Assembly (NCBI RefSeq): GCF_029784135.1
Contig: NC_073746.1
Coordinates: 228,731,882-228,795,881, forward strand
Source of the DNA: Toxorhynchites rutilus septentrionalis
Lineage: Eukaryota > Arthropoda > Insecta > Diptera > Culicidae
Reading direction: 5' to 3'
Length of the DNA: 64,000 nucleotides
Position 1 is the stretch's first letter, and the number at the start of each line of letters is the position of its first letter. Below are positions 1-11,000 of this stretch, piece by piece. The translations under genes and the position numbers were made by a program. Under the pieces are notes generated by a model. The model had not been told where the DNA came from. It was given only the letters and a program-made list of their open reading frames with translations, and did no database searches.

Positions 1-1921
1 GATGTCGCTTACATAGAAGTTGTACAAAAGGGGGCTTAAACATGAGCCCTGGGGGAGGCCCATGTAAGAGACCCGACTTACTGCCGAATCTCCGTGAGAA
101 AAGTTCAAATGCTTCTCACAAAGCAAGTTATATAACATATTATTCAATAGAGGCGGCAGACCCCGAGAGTGTAATTTGTCTGTCAAAACCTCTATTGAAA
201 CAGAATCAAAGGCCCCCTTTATGTCCAAGAATACTGAAGCCATTTGTTTTTTTCCGGCGTAAGCCATTTGAATTTCTGAAGAAAGCAACGCAAGACATTC
301 ATTCGTCCCCTTGCCTCTGCGGAACCCATATTGTGTATCTGAGAGTAGGCCATTCGTTTCAACCCATCGATCAAGGCGAAACAAGATCATTTTCTCCAAC
401 AATTTCCGTATACAAGACAGCATTGCTATTGGGCGGTACGAATTGAAGTCGGACGGGTTTTTGAATAGCTATAACTCGTACTTGTCTCCAATCATCTGGA
501 ACAATATTATTCTCCAGAAACCGATTGAATAAATTCAACAAGCGATGTTTCGCCACATCAGGGAGGTTTTTCAGCAAGTTGAACTTAATTCTATCCGATC
601 CCGGAGCAGAATTGTTACATGAAAGCAGAGCAAGAGAGAATTCTACCATCGAAAACTCGGAATCAAGATCGCACCTATCTTGTGGTATATCTCGAACAAT
701 TTTTTGCACAGGAGCGGAATCAGGACAAACCTTCCGTGCAAAATTCAAAATCCATCGATGTGAATATTTCTCGCTTTCATTGGATGAAGAGCGATTTCTC
801 ATGTTTCGAGCCACTTTCCATAATTTTTTCATTGACGTTTCTCGTGACAAACCTCCCACGAAATTTCGCCAATAAGCACGTTTTTTCCCTTTGATCAAGT
901 TTTTAAATTGATTTTCAAGGTCCAAATACGTCTGAAAATTTTCAGGGGTTCCACGTTTCCGAAAAGCTTTGAATGCGTTCGATTTATCCTGATAAAGCTT
1001 GGAACATTGGCTATCCCACCATGGATTGGGAGGCCTTCGACGAATAGTGGAGCCTGGGATGGGTTTCGTTTGAGCGCGAACCGCGCTGTCATAGATCAAA
1101 CGAGAAAGGAAGTTATACTCCTCCAATGGAGGTAAACCATCTCTGGAATTGATGGCTAGAGCAATCGCGTCCGCATATTTTTTCCAGTCAATGTGTCTTG
1201 TGAGGTCATATGCCATGTTTATAGATTCAGAAAAATTCGACCCAATGGTGATGGAAATTTTGATTGGCAAGTGATCACTACCGTTGGGGTCCTGGATTAC
1301 ATTCCACTTGCAATCTAACGATAGTGAATACGAGCAAAGCGAGAGGTCAAGAGCACTTGGGTTAGCAGGAGGTTTAGGTACACGTGTTGTTTCCCCAGTG
1401 TTCAAAAGTGTCATATTGAAGCTGTTACAAAGATCATATATCAACAGTGAACGATTGTCGTCGTACTGTTCCCCCCAGGCAGTTCCGTGAGAATTGAAGT
1501 CTCCCAAGATCAATCGTGGCTCAGGAAGGAGTGAGCACATGTCAACAAGTTGCTTGCGGCTAACCGCAGCTCTCGGAGGCCAATACAAGCTGACAATACA
1601 GAGGTCTTTTCCTCTGATGTTTGCATGACAAGCAACAGCTTCAATCCCTCCAATAGGTGGAAGGTCAATTCGAAAAAATGAGTGGCACTTATTGATCCCC
1701 AATAGCACCCCTCCGTATCTGTCATCACGGTCCAAGCGTATAATATTAAAATCGTGGAAAGAGAGATCATCTCGCGAAGAAAGCCAAGTTTCGGACAGAG
1801 CAAAAACATCACAATTGAAGTTATGAATTAAAAATTTGAATGTATCCAATTTAGGGATAAGACTACGACAATTCCACTGTAAAACAGTGATATCTCCGAC
1901 CTCTCTATTTGAATTAGACAT
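1..1921 (-). pseudogene. LINE ORF2: AP endonuclease + partial reverse transcriptase, frameshifted
   Basis: Encodes the endonuclease/reverse transcriptase that nicks target DNA and primes cDNA synthesis there. The ATG at 1921 is the likely start; the TTG one codon upstream is not needed. Endonuclease motifs in order: LQWNCRS near the N-terminus, LSETWL (catalytic Glu about residue 45), LILGDFNSHG (Asp/Asn about 141-143) and SDHLPI (His about 218). A linker follows, then RT motifs PGSDRIKFNLL and VRVIAIQKP. Just after QKP, near 447, the frame is lost; RT similarity resumes in another frame (SDFNSYRPIAMLSC, then FLDIKGAFDSV and GLPQGSCLSP) and runs to base 1. A small indel there makes this copy inactive. 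Confidence 0.8.
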
Positions 1922-2096
1922 CAAGAGAGATAATCATTGCAAGGAGGGGCCATGTTTGCATCAATTGTTGCAAAATTGTCTTTAATACTGGAAGCATTGA
2001 TATGACAATGGTTCTGATGGAGTCGGAAACATTAAAGCATGTGAAGATTTGAGCCACAAGGTCAGTCAACTTTATAAATCCCGATTGGGGACTCAT
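1914..2096 (-). pseudogene. LINE ORF1 C-terminal remnant
   Basis: An open frame of about 60 codons ends in TAA at 1916-1914, overlapping the ORF2 ATG. The peptide, starting MSPQSGFIKL and ending AMIISLDV, is hydrophobic and helical, as ORF1 (Gag-like RNA-binding protein) tails can be in I elements. No zinc knuckle is present; that part would have been upstream and is missing, so the copy looks 5'-truncated. The assignment rests mainly on position and overlap with ORF2. Confidence 0.5.
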
Positions 2097-2326
2097 AGTT
2101 CTTGAGATATAAATTATCAAAGATTTCACTTACTAAAATCGATTCGCCCTTTTCAAAAATTACACTTGAGTCAAAAAATTCCCAATTGATGTGGAAAACT
2201 CATATTTCCTCGAACCCAAACGGAATACAAACTTTCATTCGAATCAAAAATACTCATGTTTTGTCATTTGTCGATCTCGTTTGGAAATTATGTGTTTCAT
2301 TCATTACAACGCATTGTGGTCAAAAC

Positions 2327-4132
2327 TAGGGTTGCCACAGTAAAATCTGTAAATCTCAGTTCTCTCTCAGGAAATCTGTATTAAATTTATAAGTCCAACT
2401 TTGAAGCATAATATAAGCTTTATTATCATTGATAGGCATAGTTATTATTGATTCGATGATGTTGATTGTATCATTGCTCTGAATGCAAGGAATTAATATG
2501 TTATACTTCATTGAGATGTAATGGAAGTTCATACAGTTACCCGGTCAATTTATATTTATTGTGCACTAAAAAATATAATGGTTGTAATGAAAAAAAAAGA
2601 TAGCATAATTAGATAACAATTCATAAACTGGAGAACTGTCAACGCTTGGAACGCTTTACATTCCAAATAAATTATACGGGTGTGTTTTTATTTAAATTTT
2701 TATTTTCGTCGTTCAATCATTTGACGATTCAGCAGATGCTCCTAAAAGTTATTATTCTGTTCTCACCCAGCTCAATAGCTTCTGTTTCTACAGATTCAAC
2801 ACCAACATAATTATTTGTGGCTTTCTTGTAGATTCTGTCTCCATAAAATTTTCTATATATCTATTTTTATTTAAATTCGTACTCCTCATATATTTGAAAC
2901 GAGTATGTAATTTCAAGAATATCTTATTGAAGTTACATCTAATGGCAGACTACTGTTAGAGTCAGACTTTCGAAATTTTCGGCGAAGAGTTGTTCATACT
3001 CGATTAAGATTCGAGATTAAAGAATACGAAAATAATATTTTCAGAACCGGAAGTAAATAGACGAATTAGTCACATATTGCAATTTGTTTCTTTATTTCAA
3101 TGCAAGCATTGCACTGAGTATTCATCGCGCTCCCAGCGATCTTTTTCGCGTACGACACTCAAACTCACCCACATTCGATTAAATATTTGTTCCTCCAGAA
3201 CCCACAGTTTTTCCAACTTTCAAATTCCATATTTCCGAATATAAAAGAAGAATTTAATTTTTGATTCATCCCTTTAAAACCAGAAAACACCTTTCTCACA
3301 TGAAAAATATAAATTTATCCGGAAAAAATACTTCTATGCATATGTTCGAATTTCAACAATGACAGAGTTATAGAACTTTTATTTTGTTTTTGCCCTAATG
3401 ATTTTTTTTTTGCAAAAAAATGGTTTTTTGAATTAAAGTTTTGATGGTTCAAGCTTAGTAAAATTCGTTATAAGTTTTTTTGGTTCGATATAAAATATTG
3501 GGTTCGGGAATCGGAGAACAGAAACCATTCAAATTTCGTGTGAATCTTTTTTGAAAGTATGTGAGCAAATCAATGAAGGCCTACGGTACGCGGTAGTCCG
3601 GGCAATCATTCATCCAAATCCGTACAGATGTCCTCGGTCTTCTAGCGCAAAAGTCGGTGTTTTGAAGGCTCGCACAGCGCCCTCTCACATGTTTTCGAAA
3701 ACAAAGTCCTTCATCAGTATGTATCGATGTTTTTTTAAAATATTTTCAATCTCTGAACAAGAACTTCCGAAACAAAATGAATTTTCACGACCGTATTATT
3801 GCACTTTTGAAATTCACATGTACTGGGCTTTATAAGGAAAATATAAACAGTGTTATTTATTTATTGTGACGCTAAACGAGAGTTTTGCATCTTTCCACCT
3901 TGGATCGAACATTGAAAAGCAGGACATCACGCAAAAAAATATATAAACACATAAAATAGGTCAGACGGGAAAATATAAAATTGATATAAATAAAATTGAA
4001 TTGTTGTTCTAAAGAATCTGTAAATTCTGCATAAAACCTTAAAATCTGTATTCTGTAACCACAGATTCTTGGTTTCAAAATTTTTAAATATTCTGTATAA
4101 ACACAGATTATTTTGTAGATATGGTAATCCTG
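2327..4132. mobile_element. hAT-type element with 8-bp TSD (GTTGCCAC family)
   Basis: The left end reads TAGGGTTGCCACAG and the right end GGTAATCCTG, an imperfect terminal inverted repeat. Both sides carry the same 8 bp, GTCAAAAC, at 2319-2326 and 4133-4140. Eight-base duplications with TAGGG/CAGGG ends are typical of the hAT superfamily. Subterminal sequence at both ends is rich in AAATCTGTA-like words, as in the related elements at 24327 and 51214. I see no transposase remnant, so this is non-autonomous. A block at 3285-3390 recurs at 30175-30310. Confidence 0.7.
3285..3390. repeat. Interspersed repeat, copy 1 (second at 30175)
   Basis: The stretch with CCTTTCTCACATG, ATAAATTTATCC and CATATGTTCGAATTTCAACA recurs in the same orientation at about 30175-30310. 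The second copy has a short extra segment in the middle. Each copy lies inside a different inverted-repeat element, so it is probably an independently inserted or captured fragment. No coding potential was seen. Confidence 0.5.
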
Positions 4133-6180
4133 GTCAAAACACGTTTTCACCAAAATCTTTTTCCACCTGACAACATATTTATTTCATGATTTCAGATACG
4201 ACCGCTTTGGCTTGATTTTATCAGCATGAAAAAATGTATTTCTTTATGCGTAGCGCCTAATGATTTATCGTTATCGCTGTATACGCTGCAAAAGATTCGA
4301 ACATTTGACTAAATCTAAAACACCATAATAAATCGTCGGAAACCCATGTTTTTTTGCCCTTCAGGACAAAATTTGCATGCTCGAGTTTTAGAAACACAAC
4401 GTTTGAAAATAGGGCAAGTATATGGTAACCGCAACCTTTTTTTTTCAAAATGTAATAATATTTTTTTTTTAATTTTTGGTATGAAAGTGATGTAATCTAA
4501 ATTCAAACACCCATAATTTAATCACTTTTTATATGTTTTTCGCATGCCCTTGACCTTAACTAAGTAAACTATAAATCTTGTTTGTGTTGAATTTATCAGG
4601 ATATATCTCGATCGAGGATCACCTGAGAAGTAGTTGACGTTCAACCAACACAACCGATGGAGATTTTAAGAAAATTAAACAAATTGAATATAAAAACATC
4701 CGTATGGACACAATTATTAACATGGCTGAGATATATTGTTCAACGAACTAATATTGATGATTTGGCTATTTTTCGCATTGACAACACGCCCCACAATAGG
4801 TGCCTTTTTTACATTTTTTTCTAATTCTTGGAATACCATGGAAACTCAGAATTATACGCTTCATAAGCGTTGTTGAGGGAAACGAAGAATGACTGAGTAT
4901 CTGAGCAAAATTTCGGAAGACAGTTTGTGGGAGATAATCTTCGAGATATTGACAAGATATTCTAAACCAGTCGAGATATTGACAAGATATTCCAAACCAG
5001 TGAGTACTTTGTTGTAACAGATGGCCAAAATCTCAGCCACCGATAATTTCCTGTTTTTACTTCGCCTCCGATCGTTTCCAGTTGTTGGTTTGTGATTCCA
5101 CATTGGCTAATTTGAATTTTCACTAGTGCCAACACAAACACCCTCGCAAAGTAATTGCCGGTTCGATTTGCCAGCTAGAAAGCTCCAGTCGTCGGAGTTT
5201 GTTGAGTGGGTATAATTCGATTTCGTGGGTGGTGCGTTGTTGTTGGGTCTCCTGAGCGACCGTAGTACGGGTCGTACCGCTACTCCCGCGCTCTGCCCGG
5301 ACGTCTATTATCTATTGGCGTATGGTTTGAGGGGAAAAAAGCACTGCCATCGCGACCATCACCACTACTACCAGGGGAAGATCATTTGCGAACAAGCTGA
5401 CTTATTAGGAAAACTTCAGGGGGCGGAGAGATAGATTGATATTTTATTTGTTCCCAATCCAATGAATCGGTGTGCTTTATGAATGAAATAGCATTGTCAA
5501 TATGAATGAAAAAGAATGAATGAATACATGGATTGGTAAAATGAATGATAGGAACAACGGGATCTTAGTGCTGCATAAATTGATTGCTTCCGATCTGTTT
5601 GAAGGGGGAAGATTTGCAAAGTGATTATTTCGAAGCATCCTAGGAGAAGTTAATTTTCAATTGGCTTATGGCATGGGGAAGATTGTAGACTGATGCTAAT
5701 TAGTTACGTCGAGCCTTCTGTGATAAAACCGCATGCTGTTGATTTTAAAATTAAACCTCATGAAAAGTTTGTACCATCGTTTTCAATGGCCAATGTACAC
5801 CACAATTTCGACAAGCCATAGTAAGCTGGAATGCTGGCAAATAGTACGGCGACTTTTAAAATGTCTCATAATAAATTGCTCCGCCCAAGTGTTTGGATTT
5901 ACCCTCTGATGCATGTTACAGAATGATCTTTCTTAATACTCATAAATATATTTTCGGCTGATATTTCACCAGTGACCCGTGTAATTCTGTCTTCCAGGTA
6001 ATATTGTTTCGTCTAATATTGTCATCTCAATCATTGTTGGTTCAAGTAGTCTAGTCTAGGTGTCAAACTTCATGATCTAGGCGGTTAATTTACAGGAAAC
6101 GAGGAATTATTTTAAACAAAACTCGTTTTTCTATCGTATTTCGATTCGCAGCAGACTCACACAAGCTGAAAATGTGGCTA
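4133..6180. other. Non-coding stretch with GC-richer patch 5110-5430
   Basis: No gene is recognisable. It contains a two-copy 30-bp tandem repeat at 4941-5000 and a patch at about 5110-5430 that is clearly GC-richer than its surroundings. The 69-codon frame in that patch has no recognisable domain. The patch could be conserved regulatory or UTR sequence of a host gene. An AATGAATGAAT-like simple tract lies near 5500-5530. Confidence 0.35.
4941..5000. repeat. 30-bp tandem duplication
   Basis: Two adjacent copies of a 30-bp unit starting TCGAGATATTGACAAGATAT begin at 4941 and 4971 and differ at about one base. No function is evident. Confidence 0.8.
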
Positions 6181-6202
6181 CTCTCTCTTTTCACGTTCAG
6201 CT

Positions 6203-6840
6203 TGAGCTTAAGCTTGGGTAGACTGTACACTTTGTAGTTGCTCTATGTGATTGACTCGCGCCAGCGAAATTGCACAAAGAACACACTGAATGGCACTTGG
6301 GAGTAGAAACCATTCTCATTGTGCAAGTATCGGTGATTCGAACTTTAGTTAGTCAATAACGATGCCGGCCACGTCCTTACAGTCAGCAGGGGAATGGTAG
6401 TAATGTTAGTATGATATACGCGGCCAGAAGGTTTGCCTCTATAGCGTTATTTCCTTGCGATTATCATGACAGAGGTAGTTGTTGGTGGGGAGAGGTTAGA
6501 TTTAGGATTCACTGATGTAAACGCGAACTATCGACCACTTGACGAAACGAAATTCTGAAAATCTTATGTTTTACAACATTAATTTAACATTCATCGTGCG
6601 TATTTTTTCATCGAAATCCAATCACAACGACGGAGAGTTATCTTTGGGTATCCTAACCGAGCAACTCCTCCAAACCCAATCGGTCCGGTGATATATTTCG
6701 CTATTTATCGTGCGTACCTTTCATTGAACTTCAATCGCGACGGTAGAAAATTATTCTTGGGAAACCTGACAAGGTAACAGAGAAAATTCTGAACGATCTA
6801 GGCGATCAATTTACAAGTCCTAAACTAGAGATTAATTGCT
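6203..6840. repeat. Interspersed repeat A, copy 1
   Basis: Opens with AGCTTGGGTAGACTGTACAC and continues through ATTGCACAAAGAACAC and AGTAGAAACCATTCTCATTG. The same order of words occurs at 18346-19060, and a diverged start at about 40563-40680. Short blocks starting GATCTAGGCG at about 6076 and 6799 flank this copy in the same orientation. No ORF. It is a dispersed non-autonomous repeat of unknown class. Confidence 0.65.
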
Positions 6841-7054
6841 GACAAAACTCGTCTCTCAATTGATCCATTGTTTAACGTGCTGCGTGACAAGCAGTGCAGT
6901 GATTTTTTAAACATATCGATCAGATAAAATGCACTAAAAATGCGGAAAAAATGCCAGATACCGTTTCTACCGTGAACCGTCATCTCGATTCAGTAGCCAG
7001 TTTTGGTTGATAAGAATAAGCAGTGATTTTTGTCACGTTATGGAGCAGAGAGCA

Positions 7055-7212
7055 GAGTTTTATCGGTACCGGTTTCACCGGTAATACCGGTAATACCGGG
7101 TAATTCTTCATTACCTAAATACCGGTAGTTTTACAACCAATAACCGGTAATTTCGGTAATTTTCATTTCTACACCATTAATAATATTTGCCTTTATCGCG
7201 CTTTGAAACATT
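7055..7212. repeat. Truncated hAT terminus (ACCGGTAATACCGG repeats)
   Basis: Dense ACCGGTAATA/TACCGGT words followed by AATAATATTTGCCTTTAT match the left terminus of the hAT element at 19454-19640 in order and orientation. The match ends at about 7212, where another repeat starts. Only the subterminal region survives. Confidence 0.65.
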
Positions 7213-7735
7213 ACACTCGTCAAAAAATTAGAGGAACAGAGTCGCTTTCATGCGTTTGTGGGTACGAGTATTACAAGGAGTAATGATACTCACACATACA
7301 CGCACTCATAAAAAAGTCACGAATCGTTCATTCTGAGAGTCGCTTAAAGTCGATAAAATGATCCTCTAATTTACTCCAAACTTTGAAAAATCTACAAAAA
7401 CGGGTGAACGTATTAATATGAAACGTTCACAGATATTTAGGGAAAACACTAGGCTAAAAATTTGCCTGGAAACATTACAACTTACTGCGATATTTGCAAA
7501 ATTACAGTGGATTTTGTAAAGCATTTTAAAAATTCTGTTTTTGGCACTTTATTGAAATCGATGCTAAAAATGTATATAATTTTTTTTTCGTCAAAGTAAC
7601 AAATTATCCTTGTGCAGAATTAATAGAAGTTTTCAAAATTGTCTTTCTATTTGCGGTGCGATGGTTGTTAATTGAAAATGAAGGGGTAATTTTCCATTCA
7701 AACTGAAATATCTTTGTATGGGAAGGTCCAACAGT
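7213..7735. repeat. Interspersed repeat B, copy 1
   Basis: Starts with CACTCGTCAAAAAATTAGAG, matched by CACTCG-A-rich-AATTAGAGTAACAG at 23333. Its right part (7610-7735), with GGGGTAATTTTCCATTCAAA, matches 23668-23790 in reverse complement. The same words in mixed orientation suggest an inverted-repeat element whose copies are rearranged. No coding frame. Confidence 0.5.
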
Positions 7736-7757
7736 AACGTAATAAATATATATTGAA

Positions 7758-8040
7758 TGAAAATATATATATATATTTTTTTATCTTCGCTTATTTTTCG
7801 TCGGCCTATTTCCGCCACTTCAGTGCCAATCACCGACATCAGGGAGGCGACTCCACTTGTTCCTACCTATCAGACTCAACAACACATGAGCCGGGCCAAC
7901 TTCTTTTACTTCCCCTCCGAAGGAAGACGTAACCAGAGATTTTTCGCCTCAGAAAATCCCAACGACGCCAGCTGGGATTGAACCCAGGCCGATCGGATTG
8001 TGAGGCTGTTACGCTAACCACACAACCACTGGCGCCGTCG
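7758..8040 (-). repeat. tRNA-derived SINE (minus strand)
   Basis: On the minus strand a tRNA-like head runs from about 8038 to 7965. It has an A-box-like TGGTTGTGTGG followed by TTAGCG, and a good B box, GGTTCAATCC, at 7984-7975. A body of about 200 bp follows and ends in an A/T-rich (AT)n tail near 7765. Pol III promoter plus unrelated body plus simple tail is the structure of a SINE. A head this imperfect is unlikely to be a working tRNA. Confidence 0.65.
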
Positions 8041-11000
8041 TAAAAAAAAACACTAGGGTAGGAGCCTGCCCGTTGGTCTCAAATGTTCCTATCTCACGCC
8101 TCCACGAAGATCATATGACGATATTTTTAGATCGGGCGTGAACTGGAAACACACACCTGGTCTTGGCTCCGAGAACGGGTGTCGAAAGTGGCTAAGTGAG
8201 GGGGTGCGAGCGAGTCAGAGCGCTATATCTCTCCCGGGGAAGGCCTCCCGGGTCATGGAGGCCTTGCCAACCCGCTGTCTCCCGGGCAAAGGAGATACAC
8301 CCAGAAAATGGAGCTACGTTCACGAAGAATACTTAGAATGCGATCGCCCGAGGAGGGTCCCCGAACTGGAGCTGGTCCTGGAACGGGAGTAAGAGCGAGC
8401 GGCCAGCGGCTGGAGGGCGAGGTGCAAGAGTGGGCCACCAGCCGGGTTCAACCCGAAGAGCTACCGCCACACGGAAACAGCAGCCATCGACATCACCCAA
8501 GAAACGCTGCGCCTACGAGGCGTGTTGTGACTGCCAGACGGCAGTCGTCCACACTCGTGGGTACCACTAGGCGCCGGATCATGTGGACACACGAAATGAA
8601 TGAATTCGTGATCCGCGCCTATTACATCTGCACTGCTTTGGAGACGGACATGAGCGGTCGCCCTCGAATACTAACAATGTTCGAGGAAGCGTATCCAGTG
8701 TTCGTCGGGAGGCTTGATCAGAACGCGATGAACGCGAGACGTAGAGCGATAGTACGCAACAACATGCTCTCCCAAACGCAAATCGACGAGATCAAGCAGC
8801 AGGTGCAGAGAGAAATAAGCTCCAGGAATAACAGAGCAACCGATTTATCGAGACGAAGTTCAGTACGGCTGAGCAATTCATTCGCGAGTGGGGCACGCGA
8901 ATCAGCACCAGTGGAGGCCACAGTACAACAACCCCCTGAGCCGGAAGACCCACAGCCAGATCAACAACTACTACGCGATCTGGTCTTCCACTACGACGAG
9001 GCGATCTCACAGTTCCGCGACACAGACCCATTGTCGCGCCCCAGGATCCCGAAGTTGCAGCATTCCCGTAGGCTGACAAGTGCAGTAAAGCTCATGAACG
9101 AGCACGTTCTTCCACTGCACTTGGTTGATGCTGATAACATGGAGGAGCTGCAACTGAAAGTTTACTGTGCTGCTGTGGCGACCGCCAAAAGTTTAGGATA
9201 CCGTATTAGGCCAAGAGGCGGACTGCTCCAACATCTCCGTGAAAGGCGTGAGCCTCCATGGCGAAGGAGATTGGAGCAACGGATCCTAAACAAGCACGCC
9301 GCAATTGGAAGACTGATGGCGTACAAAAGAGGCAGCAGATCGGCGAAATTATGTCGCCAAGTTGCTGTGATCGTGCGGCCTACTGAACTTCGCCAGCTGG
9401 GAGCTCACCAGCTGACGGAAAAACTCGACACACTGGTACAGCAATTGAGCGTCCTAACTAAACGGCTGAAACGTTACTCTGACTCTGCAAAGCGCCAGGA
9501 ACAAAATCGGATGTTCAGAGAAAACGAAAAAACGTTCTACGACCACATTAGCGACGAGAAGCCCGACTACCGCGAAGGTTTGCCAGATATTAGCGATGTG
9601 ACGAACTTCTGGGCTGGTATTTGGGAGACCCCAGTACAACATCGCGAAGGGCAAATGTGGTTAAGACGGGAGGAGGAGAGTTGTGATGAAATTGGAGAGA
9701 TGCCAGCTATCATCGTCGAAGAGAACGATGTCCGCGAAGCCTCGCGGTACCTGAGGAACTGGGCAGCACCGGGCCCCGATGGTGTTCAGAACTTCTGGCA
9801 CAAGAAGCTGACCGTCGCACATCAAAAGATAGCTGAGTGCTTCAACAAGGTGCTACGTGACCCACACAACCTCCCTGAATTCGCCACCCGTGGCGTCACA
9901 TTCCTCCTCCCGAAAGACAGCAACACATTGAACCCATCAAAGTACAGGCTGATAACGTGCCTATCGAGTCTGTACAAGATATTAAGCAGCATCATAACCG
10001 CCAAAGTTTCTGCCCACTGCGAACAACACCATATCATCACAGAAGAGCAGAAAGGATGCAGAAAAAATACGCATGGCTGCAAAGACCAGGCCATCATCGA
10101 CGCAGCCATAGTCGGCCAGGCGGTTTTTAACCAGCGGAACCTAAGCATGGCCTATATCGATTACAGGAAGGCTTATGACTCCATACCTCACTCGTTTCTC
10201 GTCCGGGTATTGGAGCTCTACAAAATTGATCCCGTCGTCGTTAGGTTCCTGCAGCATGCGATGAGGCAGTGGAGCACGTCTCTGCACCTTAGTGATGGGG
10301 AAAATGTGTTGCAGTCTAGAACGCTGCAGATAAAGAGGGGGATATTCCAAGGCGACTCTTTCAGCCCGCTTTGGTTTTGTCTGGCACTGAACCCCCTCAG
10401 TAGGACGCTCAATAGAAACGGTCATGGCTATAAAATAAGGTATGGCGACGGCGCCCACGAAGAAGTGACCCATACCTTCTACATGGACGATCTCAAGGTC
10501 TACGCTGACTCACATCAGCGTCTAGGTGTAGCTATCCGGGTTGTCGAAGAAATAAGCAGGGACATCTGTATGGAGTTCGGCCTCCACAAGTGTCGCTGTG
10601 TCCACCTGCTGAAAGGACAACTTACCGAATCCGGAGGCTACGAGGTCTATGACGGCGAGTTTATAAGAGACATGGTTCGTGGCGAATCCTATAAATATCT
10701 TGGATTCCGACAGCTCACCGGGATTCGCCACTCCGACATCAAGACGGAGCTGCGAGACAAGTTCTTGAGTCGAGTGAACTGTGTCCTGAGGACTTTCCTC
10801 AACGCGGGGAACAAGGTACGCGCGATCAAAACATTCGCGGTTCCCCTGCTGACCTTCAGTTTTGGTGTAGTCAAATGGAGCAAAACTGACCTAGAGGACC
10901 TTGAGAGGAGGATGAGGAAAGCATTTAAAGAGGCCGGAATGCACCATCCTCAATCGGCACTGGAGAGAGTTTCACTGCCACGCAAAGAAGGGGGATTTGG

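Larger units (their letters stand above)
1..2105 (-). mobile_element. I-clade (MosquI-like) LINE, 5' part, truncated by window edge
   Basis: Minus-strand non-LTR retrotransposon. It holds the end of ORF1, then ORF2 with an AP-type endonuclease and the first half of the reverse transcriptase. ORF1 stop and ORF2 start overlap in ATGTCTAA, an arrangement known in I-type elements. The window edge cuts the RT before its catalytic Y-x-D-D box, so the 3' half would lie outside. The 5' limit near 2105 is where ORF1-like coding stops; I found no target duplication. I-clade is my best match from the endonuclease motifs and the RT block GLPQGSCLSPLLYNFYV; a related clade is possible. Confidence 0.75.
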